A stretch of 64,000 nt of DNA from Phenylobacterium sp. GTDB taxonomy: Bacteria; Pseudomonadota; Alphaproteobacteria; Caulobacterales; Caulobacteraceae. The notes beneath the pieces were generated by a model. That model did not search any database, was not told where the DNA came from, and worked only from the letters and a program-made list of their open reading frames with translations. The stretch covers positions 248,001 to 312,000 of the forward strand of contig SSMU01000023.1 of NCBI GenBank assembly GCA_004799545.1, given 5' to 3'. The translations under genes were made by a program, and so were the position numbers. Numbering within the stretch: the first letter of the stretch is position 1; each line of letters opens with the position of its first letter. Of the stretch, positions 41,623-49,931 are shown in pieces.

Positions 41623-43278
41623 ATGGTGACCATGAACCTGATCCTGCCGGACCTGACCGAGCGCCTGGACCGCGCCGCCGACGCGGCCGAGGCCCTGGTC
41701 GCCGATCTGAAGGCCGCCGTCGCCGCCCTGGTGGCGCCGGGCGGACGGCTGGACCGCGCGGCCCTCGACCGCGAGCAGCACGCCGCCCACGGCCTCGCCT
41801 GGTCGGCCGCCTACGCCGAGACCCTGCGCCAGACGGCGGCCTGGGCGCGGGCGCTTTCCGTCGACGGCGCGTTCGGCGAGGCCGAGGCCCTGCCGGCCCA
41901 GCTCTTGGCCTTCGAATATCTGAGCCAGCTCATGGGCGGCGCGCCCATGAACCAGGGCGAGGTCTTCCGCCCCGCCGACCTGGGGGTCGCCACCGGGCGG
42001 CTGGAGCCGGTGATCGCGGCCCTGCGGCCCGGCGCCGGCCAGGCGGTGAAGCATCGCATCGTGGCCTTGCTCGACCAGGCCCGCGGCCGCCCGTCGCTGG
42101 AAGCTTCCGGCCTCGACGAAACCTTGGAGGCGGTGCGCGAGCAGTTCACGGGCTTCGCCGCCGAGAAGATCACCCCCTTCGCCCACGGCTGGCACCTGGC
42201 CAACGCCCTGATCCCGCTGGAGCTCATCGAGGAGCTGGGGGCGCTGGGCGTGTTCGGCCTGACCGCGCCTGAGGCCTGGGGCGGCTCGGGGCTCGGAAAG
42301 GTCGCCATGTGCGTGGTCTCCGAAGCCCTGTCGCGCGGCTGGATCGGGACCGGCTCGCTGGGCACCCGCTCGGAGATCGCCGCGGAGCTGATCCTGGCGC
42401 ACGGGACGGACGACCAGAAGGCCCGCTTCCTGCCCGGCATCGCCTCGGGCGCCATCATCCCCACCGCCGTGTTCACAGAGCCGGAGGCGGGCTCGGACCT
42501 GGCGTCGCTGCGCACCCGCGCGGTGCGCGACGGCGAGGTCTGGCGCGTCTCGGGCGCCAAGACCTGGATCACCCACGCCGCCCGCGCCGACCTGATGACG
42601 CTCTTGGTGCGCACCGATCCGACCTCCAAGGACCACCGCGGCCTCTCCATGTTCCTGGCCGAGAAGCCGCGCGGCAGCGACGCGGAGCCCTTCCCGGCCC
42701 CCGGCATGAGCGGCGGCGAGATCCCGGTGATCGGCTACCGGGGCATGCGCGAGTACGAGCTGGCCTTCGATGGCTTCGAGGTGGCCGACGCCAACCTCTT
42801 GGGCGGCCAGCCGGGCCAGGGCTTCACCCAGCTGATGGCGACCTTCGAATCAGCCCGCATCCAGACCGCCGCCCGGGCCATCGGCGTGGCGCAGAACGCG
42901 CTCGACCTGGCGCTCGGCTACGCCCTGGCCCGGCGCCAGTTCGGCGGCCCGATCGCCGAGTTCCCGCGGGTCGCCAACAAGCTGGCCATGATGGCCGCCG
43001 AGATCGCCGGCGCCCGGCGGCTGGCCTGGTTCGCGGCCCGCGCCAAGGACGAGGGTCGCCGCTGCGACCTGGAGGCCGGCATGGCCAAGCTCACAGCCGC
43101 CCGCATCGCCTGGGCCGCGGCCGACAACGCCGTGCAGATCCACGGCGGCACGGGGTTTGCGGTGGAGCAACCGGTCAGCCGCCTCTTGGCCGACGCCCGC
43201 ATCCTCAACATCTTCGAAGGCGCCGGCGAGATCCAGGCGCAGGTGATCGCGCGGCGCCTGCTCGAAGGCGCGAACTAG
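41623..43278 (+). CDS. Acyl-CoA dehydrogenase, resembling (2S)-methylsuccinyl-CoA dehydrogenase
   Basis: A flavoprotein of 551 residues, with the catalytic domain from about residue 170 preceded by a 170-residue extension. The domain shows TEPEAGSDLASLRTRA, SGAKTWITHA, GFTQLMATFESARIQTAARA (flavin contacts), and the catalytic Glu region IHGGTGFAVEQPVSRLLADARI with NIFEGAGEIQ. The extension with REQHAAHGLAW and GGAPMNQGEV is, from memory, the mark of Mcd of the ethylmalonyl-CoA pathway, which has this length. Electrons would go to the EtfBA encoded nearby. Crotonyl-CoA carboxylase/reductase is not in this window, so the assignment stays provisional. It overlaps the convergent TetR gene by four bases. 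Confidence 0.85.
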   Translation: MVTMNLILPDLTERLDRAADAAEALVADLKAAVAALVAPGGRLDRAALDREQHAAHGLAWSAAYAETLRQTAAWARALSVDGAFGEAEALPAQLLAFEYLSQLMGGAPMNQGEVFRPADLGVATGRLEPVIAALRPGAGQAVKHRIVALLDQARGRPSLEASGLDETLEAVREQFTGFAAEKITPFAHGWHLANALIPLELIEELGALGVFGLTAPEAWGGSGLGKVAMCVVSEALSRGWIGTGSLGTRSEIAAELILAHGTDDQKARFLPGIASGAIIPTAVFTEPEAGSDLASLRTRAVRDGEVWRVSGAKTWITHAARADLMTLLVRTDPTSKDHRGLSMFLAEKPRGSDAEPFPAPGMSGGEIPVIGYRGMREYELAFDGFEVADANLLGGQPGQGFTQLMATFESARIQTAARAIGVAQNALDLALGYALARRQFGGPIAEFPRVANKLAMMAAEIAGARRLAWFAARAKDEGRRCDLEAGMAKLTAARIAWAAADNAVQIHGGTGFAVEQPVSRLLADARILNIFEGAGEIQAQVIARRLLEGAN

Positions 43279-43949
43279 CTCGCGCGCGGCCTAAAGCCGT
43301 CGGCGATCAGGCCGATCTGGCGGTCCATGGTCTCGGACATGGTCTTGGCGTCGGCGCCGTCGGTGACCACCATCTGGTAGGTCCAGGCGTAGGCGGCGAT
43401 CAGCAGCTCCACGAACCCCTCAAGGTCCGCGTTCGGGTCCACGTCGCCGGCCGCGATCCCCTTGGCGATGGTCTCGGCCAGCAACTCGCGGATCCGCTCG
43501 TTGCGGCCATAGGGCTTGGCGCCGGGCGGCAGGGTCCAGTCGTAGGCGGCGGCGATGTGCGACAGGAACAGCTTGGTCCCCGGCTCCTCGACCGCGAAGA
43601 AGATCGCATAGATCGAGCGCAGCCGGTCCGCCGTCGAGCCGCGCAGGTGCGGCACCACCCGGTCCAACTCCGCGTAGAAGCCGGCCAGCCGCCCCTCCAT
43701 CACCTCGCTCAGGATCTCGCCCTTGGAGGCGTAGCAGGTGAACACGCTGCCCACCGAAACGCCGGCGTGGCGGGCGATCTCGCGGATCGTGGTGCCCTGG
43801 TAGCCCTGGGTGTCGAACAGCTCGCGGGCGGCGTCCACCACCCGGGTGCGGGTCGCCTCCTTCTGCGCATGCCGACCGCCCGCCGCCTCCGCCGGGCGGC
43901 GGGGGCTGCGGGCGAGGATGCGACGAGGTTCGGCGGCGTCCACAGGCAT
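43275..43949 (-). CDS. TetR family regulator, first of two
   Basis: A 224-residue one-component repressor. The helix-turn-helix is TTIREIARHAGVSVGSVFTCYASK, preceded by RTRVVDAARELFDTQGYQG. The ligand-binding part (about 80-224) is all-helical and has no recognisable ligand signature. The start codon gives a 27-residue Arg/Ala-rich head that is probably not all needed. It lies convergent with the acyl-CoA dehydrogenase and directly downstream of a second TetR gene on the same strand, 14 bases apart, suggesting a two-gene operon of regulators. Confidence 0.88.
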   Translation of the reverse strand: MPVDAAEPRRILARSPRRPAEAAGGRHAQKEATRTRVVDAARELFDTQGYQGTTIREIARHAGVSVGSVFTCYASKGEILSEVMEGRLAGFYAELDRVVPHLRGSTADRLRSIYAIFFAVEEPGTKLFLSHIAAAYDWTLPPGAKPYGRNERIRELLAETIAKGIAAGDVDPNADLEGFVELLIAAYAWTYQMVVTDGADAKTMSETMDRQIGLIADGFRPRAS

Positions 43950-43963
43950 GCTCGGCGCGCGGC

Positions 43964-44614
43964 TTACCCGCGCCGCGCGCCGGCCAGCAGGATGCGGATC
44001 TGGTCGCGCGACCGGGCCTGCAGGGCGTCGAGGCTCCAGCCTTCGAAGATCGCCTGCGGATAGTTCGACAGATAGGCTTCGAACAGCATCTGGGTGCGCA
44101 GCTTGATCTCGGCCTCCTGGCCGAGTTCGCCGCGCTGCACGCCGAGGGTCAGCTGTTCGGCGATCAGGTCGTGCAGGATCTGCACCTGCGGCGCGCTGCG
44201 CAGCACCGGCCCGTCCTGCGGCGCCCAGGAGACGCTGAAGGCCGCCCGCGCCAGCGGCAGCTGGCTCTTGTAGAAGGCGTAGCCAGCCGCGAACATCTTC
44301 TGCAGGCAGTCCTCGACGCCGCGCCCACGGCCGGCGGCCTCGCGCATGGTGTCGGCCAGCGAGCTCATGTCGCTCGCCATGATCTCGCGGAACAGGTCGG
44401 ACTTGTCGCTGAAGTTGGCGAACACCGCGCCGGTGGACATGCCCGCCGCGGCGGCGATGTCGCGGATGGTGGCGCCTTCATAACCGAATTCGCTGAACAG
44501 GCGCCGGGCGGCGGCCAGCACCTTGGCGCGGGTCTGCTGCTTGGCGAGCGCCCGGCGGGTCGGCATCTTCACCGGCGTTTCGCCGGCGACTTGGATCGGT
44601 GAGATGTGCTTCAT
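43964..44614 (-). CDS. TetR family regulator, second of two
   Basis: A regulator with helix-turn-helix ATIRDIAAAAGMSTGAVFANFSDK after RAKVLAAARRLFSEFGYEG. The ligand domain starts with EIMASDMSSLADTMREAAG. Its helix-turn-helix is close to that of the neighbouring TetR. The start is uncertain: the frame is open up to 44812, with ATG at 44686, 44680, 44614 and 44566; the DNA-binding fold needs only the last, and 44614 is taken as a compromise. The gene faces the HIG1-type protein across a non-coding stretch. Confidence 0.82.
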   Translation of the reverse strand: MKHISPIQVAGETPVKMPTRRALAKQQTRAKVLAAARRLFSEFGYEGATIRDIAAAAGMSTGAVFANFSDKSDLFREIMASDMSSLADTMREAAGRGRGVEDCLQKMFAAGYAFYKSQLPLARAAFSVSWAPQDGPVLRSAPQVQILHDLIAEQLTLGVQRGELGQEAEIKLRTQMLFEAYLSNYPQAIFEGWSLDALQARSRDQIRILLAGARRG

Positions 44615-44916
44615 TCCATCGACGGACGGGCCGTCCTTCTCGTCCCCCGCGCGCGCGACCGAGCGGGGTTGGGTGAACATGTTCATATACCCCGTTACGC
44701 GATTCCGGGGCGGCCTGCCAATCACACGATCCCGAGGGAAGAAGTCCCGGAAACGGCGGCATTGACGGAGGTGAAGGTCATATGGAGAGCGAGTGCGGCC
44801 GAAATTCGACACGACTCGCCGAATGCCGGTGGTTGAACATGATCACCCAGCCTGCGGTCAAGCTGAAATCCGCCGTCACAGTGGCGGCGACCGCCCCGGC
44901 GGCCTAAGTTCTGGGC
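44615..44916. other. Divergent intergenic region between TetR and the HIG1-type gene
   Basis: If the TetR starts at 44614, this is about 300 bases without a gene. It holds a 10-base palindrome GAACATGTTC (44675-44684) and a GGAGG-bearing stretch near 44768, with lower GC than neighbouring genes. No small RNA or convincing promoter pair was found. Part of it may be coding if the TetR begins at 44686. Confidence 0.35.
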
Positions 44917-45114
44917 ATGGACGTGTTTTCCTACCTGATCCCGATCAGCCTCGTCGTGGTCGCCACGGTGTTGGGGTTCGGCATCTACGCCCTGTTCCGC
45001 GGCGGCGACTTCGGACGCTCCTATTCCAACAAGCTGATGCGCCTGCGGGTGGTCGCCCAGGCGATCGCCATCGCCGTCCTGATGGCCGCCGTCTGGTGGC
45101 GCACGCGGCACTGA
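44917..45114 (+). CDS. Twin-transmembrane HIG1-type protein
   Basis: A 65-residue protein with two membrane helices (about 5-26 and 45-60) and the loop GGDFGRSYSNKLMRLRVVAQ between them, the pattern of bacterial HIG1-domain proteins often annotated as twin transmembrane proteins. In mitochondria HIG1 proteins assist respiratory complexes; the bacterial role is unclear. It precedes the cobalamin adenosyltransferase gene by seven bases, an arrangement I recall as common in alphaproteobacteria. Confidence 0.8.
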   Translation: MDVFSYLIPISLVVVATVLGFGIYALFRGGDFGRSYSNKLMRLRVVAQAIAIAVLMAAVWWRTRH

Positions 45115-45121
45115 CGGGCCC

Positions 45122-45697
45122 ATGGTCACCCTGAACCGCATCTACACCCGCACCGGCGACGCCGGCCGCACGCGGCTCGCCACCGGCCAGACGGTCAGCA
45201 AGGCGGACCTCAGGGTCGAGGCCTATGGCGGCGTCGACGAGACCAACGCCTGCCTGGGCCTGGCCCGGCTGCACACCACAGGCGCCGGCGACCTCGATGC
45301 GACGCTGGCCCGCATCCAGAACGAGCTGTTCGACCTGGGCGCTGATCTTTCCACCCCGCCCAAGCCGGACGAGGCCGAGGGCCAGGTGCTGCGGATGAGC
45401 GAGGCCCAGGTCACCCGGCTGGAGCAGGAGATCGACGTCCTCAACGCCGCCCTGCCGCCGCTGGCCTCCTTCGTCCTGCCGGGCGGCACGCCGGCGGCCG
45501 CGGCCCTGCACCTGGCGCGCACCGTCTGCCGGCGGGCCGAGCGGGCGGCGGTCCGCCTGGCGGAGGCCGGCGAGCCGGTCAGCGGTCCGGCCATGAAGTA
45601 CCTGAACCGGCTCTCCGACTATCTGTTCGTGGCCGCCCGCTTCGCCAACGACCGCGGCGCCGCCGAGGTGTTCTGGAGTTCGGGCGCGACGCGCTAG
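45122..45697 (+). CDS. Cob(I)alamin adenosyltransferase, PduO type
   Basis: Transfers the 5'-deoxyadenosyl group of ATP to cob(I)alamin, making adenosylcobalamin for mutases. A 191-residue trimeric helical-bundle protein. ATP-site marks are YTRTGDAGRTRLATG at the N-terminus and EAYGGVDETNACLGLAR; the later ARTVCRRAERAAV and MKYLNRLSDYLFVAARFAN are the conserved active-site helices. The presence suits a methylmalonyl-CoA or ethylmalonyl-CoA mutase elsewhere in the genome. No cobalamin riboswitch was seen upstream. Confidence 0.93.
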   Translation: MVTLNRIYTRTGDAGRTRLATGQTVSKADLRVEAYGGVDETNACLGLARLHTTGAGDLDATLARIQNELFDLGADLSTPPKPDEAEGQVLRMSEAQVTRLEQEIDVLNAALPPLASFVLPGGTPAAAALHLARTVCRRAERAAVRLAEAGEPVSGPAMKYLNRLSDYLFVAARFANDRGAAEVFWSSGATR

Positions 45698-45718
45698 CGC
45701 CCGCGTAGGCTCAGCCGA

Positions 45719-46036
45719 TCAGTGAGATTTGGCCGCGGCGGGAGCCGGCGCTTTCGGCGGTGCGGCGGCCGCGACGCCCAGCGAGGCCGGCGGCGTGCGG
45801 CCCACGGCGCGGAACGCATCGGCCCGGGCCTGGGCGTTGTCGATCACCCGTCCGGTGACGTCGGAGACCAGGATCGGCGTGCCGCAGACCCGCTGGGCGT
45901 TGTCCCACCACTTGTGCGCCTTCTCGCAATTCTCGCGCGGGATCTCCCAACCGAACTCCCAGACGGCGAGCCCGATATTGATGACGAGGAAGATGCCGAC
46001 GAAGATCACCTTCAGGCGGTCGATGACCGGATTCAT
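45719..46036 (-). CDS. Small membrane-anchored protein
   Basis: A 105-residue protein with one N-terminal membrane helix (LKVIFVGIFLVINIGLAV) and a periplasmic part with two Cys residues (NCEKAHKWWDNAQRVCG), probably a disulfide loop, then an Ala/Pro-rich tail. I recognise no family. It is convergent with the adenosyltransferase and its upstream region carries the second copy of the 118-bp repeat. Confidence 0.65.
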   Translation of the reverse strand: MNPVIDRLKVIFVGIFLVINIGLAVWEFGWEIPRENCEKAHKWWDNAQRVCGTPILVSDVTGRVIDNAQARADAFRAVGRTPPASLGVAAAAPPKAPAPAAAKSH

Positions 46037-46070
46037 GGGACTTTCTTTAGCGGATGGAGCGGCCGGAGGG

Positions 46071-46188
46071 CTAGAGCGCGTCAGGCGAAAGTGGCTGCCA
46101 GTTCCGCCGCCCGACGCGCTCTAAACGATGGAAGATAGACCCTTCTTATCTGGTTCATGTGGAACCACCTGAACCAGGAAGGGTCTAG
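46071..46188. repeat. 118-bp CTAG-bounded double-hairpin repeat, copy 2
   Basis: Same length and same CTAG ends as 35279-35396, with the 10-base outer stem of hairpin 1 identical and hairpin 2 retained (AGACCCTTC/GAAGGGTCT). Differences cluster in loops, and the inner stem of hairpin 2 has changed to TGGTTCA/TGAACCA, which keeps pairing. Here it sits between divergent genes upstream of etfB, so a terminator role is less obvious than for copy 1. Confidence 0.85.
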
Positions 46189-46232
46189 CCACCCGGTCTA
46201 CCCAAATTGCGGCGCCTGCGAAACCGGGCGGC

Positions 46233-46260
46233 TTGCAATGCGCGACGGAACCGCTATTGC
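46233..46260 (+). promoter_or_regulatory. Possible etfB promoter
   Basis: TTGCAA (46233-46238) and TATTGC (46255-46260) are 16 bases apart, about 48 bases before the etfB ATG. The match is moderate. Confidence 0.35.
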
Positions 46261-46308
46261 CCCTTCGACCCCATTTCCAGCCATGCAAATTCGAGGCGCT
46301 AGCGACCC

Positions 46309-47058
46309 ATGAAGGTCTTGGTCCCGGTCAAGCGGGTGATCGACTACAACGTCAAGGCGCGGGTGAAGTCCGACCAGACGGGCGTCGACCTCGCCAATGT
46401 GAAGATGTCGATGAATCCCTTCGACGAGATCGCCGTCGAAGAGGCGGTCCGCATGCGGGAGAAGGGAGTCGCGACCGAAGTCGTGGCGGTCTCGATCGGC
46501 CCGGTCCAGGCACAGGAGACCTTGCGCACGGCCCTGGCCATGGGCGCCGACCGCGCCATCCTGGTGCAGACCACCGACGACCTGGAACCGCTGGCCGTCG
46601 CCAAGGTGCTGAAGGCCATCGTGGCTGAGGAAAGCCCCGACCTGGTGGTCATGGGCAAGCAGGCCATCGACGGCGACAACGCCGCCACCGGCCAGATGCT
46701 GGCTGCCATCCTCGACTGGCCGCAGGCGACCTTCGCCTCGGCGATCGAGGTCTCCGGGAACAAGGCCAAGGTGACCCGCGAGGTCGACGGCGGCCTGCAG
46801 ACCCTCGAGCTCGACCTGCCGGCGGTGATCACCGCGGACCTCCGCCTCAACGAGCCGCGCTACGCCAGCCTGCCCAACATCATGAAGGCCAAGAAGAAGC
46901 CGCTCGACGTGAAGGAGCTGGCCTCGCTCGGCGTCGACACCGCGCCGCGGCTGAAGGTGGTCAAGGTCACCGAGCCGCCGAAGCGCGCCGGCGGCATCAA
47001 GGTGGAGACCGCCGCCGATCTGGTCTCGAAACTCAAGAACGAAGCGGGGGTCCTCTAG
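46309..47058 (+). CDS. etfB: Electron transfer flavoprotein beta subunit
   Basis: With EtfA forms the soluble electron carrier between acyl-CoA dehydrogenases and the quinone pool (ETF-QO). A 249-residue protein with the opening [20 protein letters not shown], the ETF-beta signature around [22 protein letters not shown] (AMP-binding), and the recognition loop with [16 protein letters not shown], the segment that docks dehydrogenases. etfA begins at the next base after the stop, so translation is coupled. Confidence 0.96.
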   Translation: MKVLVPVKRVIDYNVKARVKSDQTGVDLANVKMSMNPFDEIAVEEAVRMREKGVATEVVAVSIGPVQAQETLRTALAMGADRAILVQTTDDLEPLAVAKVLKAIVAEESPDLVVMGKQAIDGDNAATGQMLAAILDWPQATFASAIEVSGNKAKVTREVDGGLQTLELDLPAVITADLRLNEPRYASLPNIMKAKKKPLDVKELASLGVDTAPRLKVVKVTEPPKRAGGIKVETAADLVSKLKNEAGVL

Positions 47059-47991
47059 ATGGCCGTTCTCGTCATCGCCGATCACGACAACGCGGCGCTC
47101 AAGGAAGACACCGCCAAGACCGTGACCGCCGCCCAGAAGCTGTCGGGGGACATCGACATCCTGGTGGCCGGCCAGGGCGCCAAGGCGGTGGCCGACGCCG
47201 CCGCCAAGATCACAGGCGTCCGCAAGGTGCTGCTGGCCGAGAGCGCCGAGCTGGGCCACGGCGAGGCCGAGGCCTTCGAGGCCCTCGTCGTCCCGCTCGC
47301 CGGAAGTTACGACGCCATCCTGATCCCCTCCACCTCGCAGGGCCGCAACATCAGCCCGCGGATCGCCGCCAAGCTGGACGTGGCGCAGATCTCCGACGTG
47401 ATCGAGGTGGTCGACGCCTCGACCTTCGTGCGGCCGATCTATGCCGGCAACGCGCTGGAGACCGTGCAGTCGTCCGACGCCAAGAAGGTGATCACCGTGC
47501 GCCCGACCGCCTTCAAGGCGGCGGCGGACGGCGGCTCGGCCAAGGTCGAGACCATCCCGGCCCCGGCGGCGCCGGCCAAGGTCCGCTTCGTCGACCAGAA
47601 GCTGGTGAAGAGCGCCCGGCCCGAGCTGACCGCGGCCAAGATCGTGGTCTCCGGCGGCCGCGCCATGGGCTCGGCCGAGGAATTCCAGCGGGTGATCGAG
47701 CCCCTGGCCGACAAGCTGGGCGCCGCGGTGGGGGCCAGTCGGGCCGCCGTGGACGCGGGCTACGCCCCCAACGACTACCAGGTGGGCCAGACCGGCAAGG
47801 TCGTGGCGCCGGATCTCTACATCGCCATCGGCATCTCGGGCGCCATCCAGCACCTGGCCGGCATGAAGGATTCCAAGACCATCGTGGCGATCAACAAGGA
47901 CCCGGACGCGCCGATCTTCCAGGTCGCCGACTACGGTCTGGTCGCCGACTACAAGACCGCCGTGCCGGAGCTGATGGCCGCCCTCGGCTAG
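47059..47991 (+). CDS. etfA: Electron transfer flavoprotein alpha subunit
   Basis: A 310-residue FAD-binding partner of EtfB. The C-terminal FAD domain shows [61 protein letters not shown] and [21 protein letters not shown], the standard family signatures (each stated in part). The N-terminal domain starts [17 protein letters not shown] hairpin terminator follows within 30 bases, so the operon ends here and hbd is transcribed separately. Confidence 0.96.
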   Translation: MAVLVIADHDNAALKEDTAKTVTAAQKLSGDIDILVAGQGAKAVADAAAKITGVRKVLLAESAELGHGEAEAFEALVVPLAGSYDAILIPSTSQGRNISPRIAAKLDVAQISDVIEVVDASTFVRPIYAGNALETVQSSDAKKVITVRPTAFKAAADGGSAKVETIPAPAAPAKVRFVDQKLVKSARPELTAAKIVVSGGRAMGSAEEFQRVIEPLADKLGAAVGASRAAVDAGYAPNDYQVGQTGKVVAPDLYIAIGISGAIQHLAGMKDSKTIVAINKDPDAPIFQVADYGLVADYKTAVPELMAALG

Positions 47992-48019
47992 CTGTCCACG
48001 CAGGAAAATCGAGACGAAA

Positions 48020-48052
48020 AAAGGGGCGGCTCCGAGGTGGGGCCGCCCCTTT
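48020..48052. terminator. Intrinsic terminator after etfA
   Basis: AAAGGGGCGGC (48020-48030) pairs with GCCGCCCCTTT (48042-48052) around an 11-base loop. A/T-rich stem ends make it usable in both directions, serving etfA and the convergent TonB-like gene. Confidence 0.7.
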
Positions 48053-48091
48053 CACTTGAGGGCCGCGCGGTTGGGGTTCGCGCGGAGCCTC

Positions 48092-48457
48092 TCAACGGGT
48101 CGCGGTCTGGGTCAGCCGGGCGCCGGTCAGCACCAGGTTGACGTTGGCGCCGATCAGCTGGTCCGGCGTCGGGGTCACGCGCAGGCTGTTCAGCGCCCGG
48201 GCGATCCGGTCGTCGGCGTCCGGCGATCCGCTCGAGCGGGTCACCTGTACCCCCCAAAGCCGACCATCCGGGTCGACCGAGGCGCGGACGTTCACCGTGC
48301 GGTCGCCGAGCTTGACGCCGGTGTCGGCGAGACGGTCGTCGGCCTGGCTCTGCACCCGGTCGATGAAGGCCTGGACCTGGGTGTCCGGGCGGGCGTGGGC
48401 GAGGGTGGCGGACATCGCCAAGGCTGCCGCGCTCAGCAGTAGGAATTGCGTCTTCAT
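48092..48457 (-). CDS. Exported TonB C-terminal-like domain protein
   Basis: A 121-residue protein with a signal peptide (LLLSAAALAMSATLAHA). The mature part is a single short domain: VNVRASVDPDGRLWGVQVTRSSGSPDADDRIARALNSLRVTPTP, the strand-turn-strand-helix pattern of TonB C-terminal domains, ending in a beta strand (ANVNLVLTGARL). It has no membrane anchor like true TonB. Such orphan domains are common in Caulobacterales; their role is unknown. It converges on etfA. Confidence 0.7.
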   Translation of the reverse strand: MKTQFLLLSAAALAMSATLAHARPDTQVQAFIDRVQSQADDRLADTGVKLGDRTVNVRASVDPDGRLWGVQVTRSSGSPDADDRIARALNSLRVTPTPDQLIGANVNLVLTGARLTQTATR

Positions 48458-48584
48458 GGTCGTAGTCCTTTGTTTTCTCTGCTCAAGTTCAGCGGCGCCG
48501 TTGACCCTGATGTAGGACCCGCCGAACGCGGTTACGAACGATAGTTTTTGCGCGAGGTTGTTATTCCGGCTAACAACCGTAGCC

Positions 48585-49493
48585 GTGAGACGCCTGCCGC
48601 CGTTCTTCGCCCTGCGCGCCCTGGAGGCCGCCGCCCGGCACCGCAGCTACAGCCGCGCCGCCGCGGAGCTTGCGGTCACCCACGGGGCAGTGAGCCAGCA
48701 GATCCGCAAGCTGGAGGCTGAGCTGGGCGCGCGCCTGTTCGAGCGGGTCGGCAACGCCATGGCGCCGACGCCCGAGGCCGCCCGGCTGGCCGCCGAGGTC
48801 GCCCGCGGGCTTGGCGTGCTGCAGAACGCCGTCGCCGAATTCGCCGCCGCCGCCGAGCGCGACCCGCTGGTGGTCTCCGTCGAGCCGCAGTTCGCCACCC
48901 GCTGGTTGCCGTCCCGTCTCTCGCGCCTGCTCTCCGGTCCGGCCGGCGCCAACCTCGAGCTGCGCGCCGAGGAGCACCGCGCCGACTTCGTCACCGACGG
49001 GGTGGACGTGGCGATCCGCTACGGCGGCGGGCAGTGGCCGGGGCTGGAGACGGCGCACCTGTTCACCGAGACCCTGATCCCGGTCTGCAGCCCGGAGGTG
49101 GCCGCGCGGCATCCGATCGCGGGCCCGCAGGACCTGCTGGCCGCCCCCCTGGTCCACCACCGCCACCGCCCCTGGAGCCTGTGGTTCGAAGCGTTCGACC
49201 TGGCCGCCCCGCCGATGAAGGGCCAGGTGTTCGAAGACTCCCTGATGCTGGTGGAGGCCGCCGCCGCCGGGCTCGGCGTCGCGCTCGCCCGCTCCGGCCT
49301 GATCGAGGGCGACCTCGCCAGCGGCCGGCTGGTGCGGCCGCTGGAAGCCGTCGTCCCCTCCGAGCTGGGCTACTTCGTGGTCTGGCGCGGGGACAACCGC
49401 AAGCTGGCGCGCATCGAGGCCCTGCGCGACTGGCTGACCGCCGAGGCGCAGGCGAGCGGCGGCAGCGCCGGCTGCGCCGACGAACCGACCTGA
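48585..49493 (+). CDS. LysR family (GcvA-like) regulator, copy A
   Basis: A 302-residue LysR regulator. The helix-turn-helix is RHRSYSRAAAELAVTHGAVSQQIRKLEAELG, and the effector domain follows from about 90. It is a close paralogue of the gene at 50945: the first 35 residues from RLPPFF are identical and long stretches of the effector domain agree (RPW-LWFEAFDLAAPP, FEDSLML-EAAA-GLGVALARSGL). GTG 48585 is chosen over an upstream TTG because the paralogue starts at the equivalent codon. The likely target is a divergent or downstream gene; the DUF4242 gene follows. Confidence 0.88.
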   Translation: MRRLPPFFALRALEAAARHRSYSRAAAELAVTHGAVSQQIRKLEAELGARLFERVGNAMAPTPEAARLAAEVARGLGVLQNAVAEFAAAAERDPLVVSVEPQFATRWLPSRLSRLLSGPAGANLELRAEEHRADFVTDGVDVAIRYGGGQWPGLETAHLFTETLIPVCSPEVAARHPIAGPQDLLAAPLVHHRHRPWSLWFEAFDLAAPPMKGQVFEDSLMLVEAAAAGLGVALARSGLIEGDLASGRLVRPLEAVVPSELGYFVVWRGDNRKLARIEALRDWLTAEAQASGGSAGCADEPT

Positions 49494-49619
49494 GTCACAG
49501 GCCCGGCCAGCCGCGCTCACAAAGCTGCGCAATCGCCCCGTGTGGTTGTCTGGATCGCCACCTTTCGCACTTGCGTAACGCCGGTCAATTTCGCCGCCCC
49601 TGAAACGGAGGCCTCGGCC

Positions 49620-49895
49620 ATGAAGACCTACATCATCGAACGCAACATCCCCGGCGTGGACCAGCTCAACGGCGAACAGCTGAAAGGCGCGGCGGCCACG
49701 TCCAACGCCGCCCTGGCGAAACTCGAGCCCCGCGTGAAGTGGGTCGAATCCTTCGTCACCAAGGACAAGACCTTCTGCGTCTACCAGGCCGAGGACGAGG
49801 CGGTGATCCACGAGCACGCCCGGCTGAGCGGCTTCCCGGCCAGCAAGGTCAGCGAGGTCGGCGGCAAGATCGGCCCGTCGACGGCTGGCGCCTGA
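49620..49895 (+). CDS. DUF4242 (SCO4226-like) protein
   Basis: A 91-residue ferredoxin-like-fold protein. It shows YIIERNIPGVDQLNGEQLKGAA, VKWVESFVTKDKTFCVYQAEDEAVI and HEHARLSGFPASKVSEVG, matching what I recall of the DUF4242 group that includes the nickel-binding SCO4226 of Streptomyces. His and Cys residues in the middle could bind metal. ATG 49620 has ACGGAGG nine bases upstream. Three regulators surround it, so it may be the regulated product of the block. Confidence 0.75.
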   Translation: MKTYIIERNIPGVDQLNGEQLKGAAATSNAALAKLEPRVKWVESFVTKDKTFCVYQAEDEAVIHEHARLSGFPASKVSEVGGKIGPSTAGA

Positions 49896-49931
49896 CGCGC
49901 CGCGGCATCATCTTTGGATAGGGAGGCGGTC

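Noticed and set aside
44675-44684. GAACATGTTC palindrome as a TetR operator
   Set aside because: It may simply be codons ATG-AAC-ATG-TTC of an upstream start of the TetR gene, and no second copy was found.
45100-45125. Cobalamin riboswitch before the adenosyltransferase
   Set aside because: The gap to the upstream gene is only seven bases and no B12-box was seen nearby.
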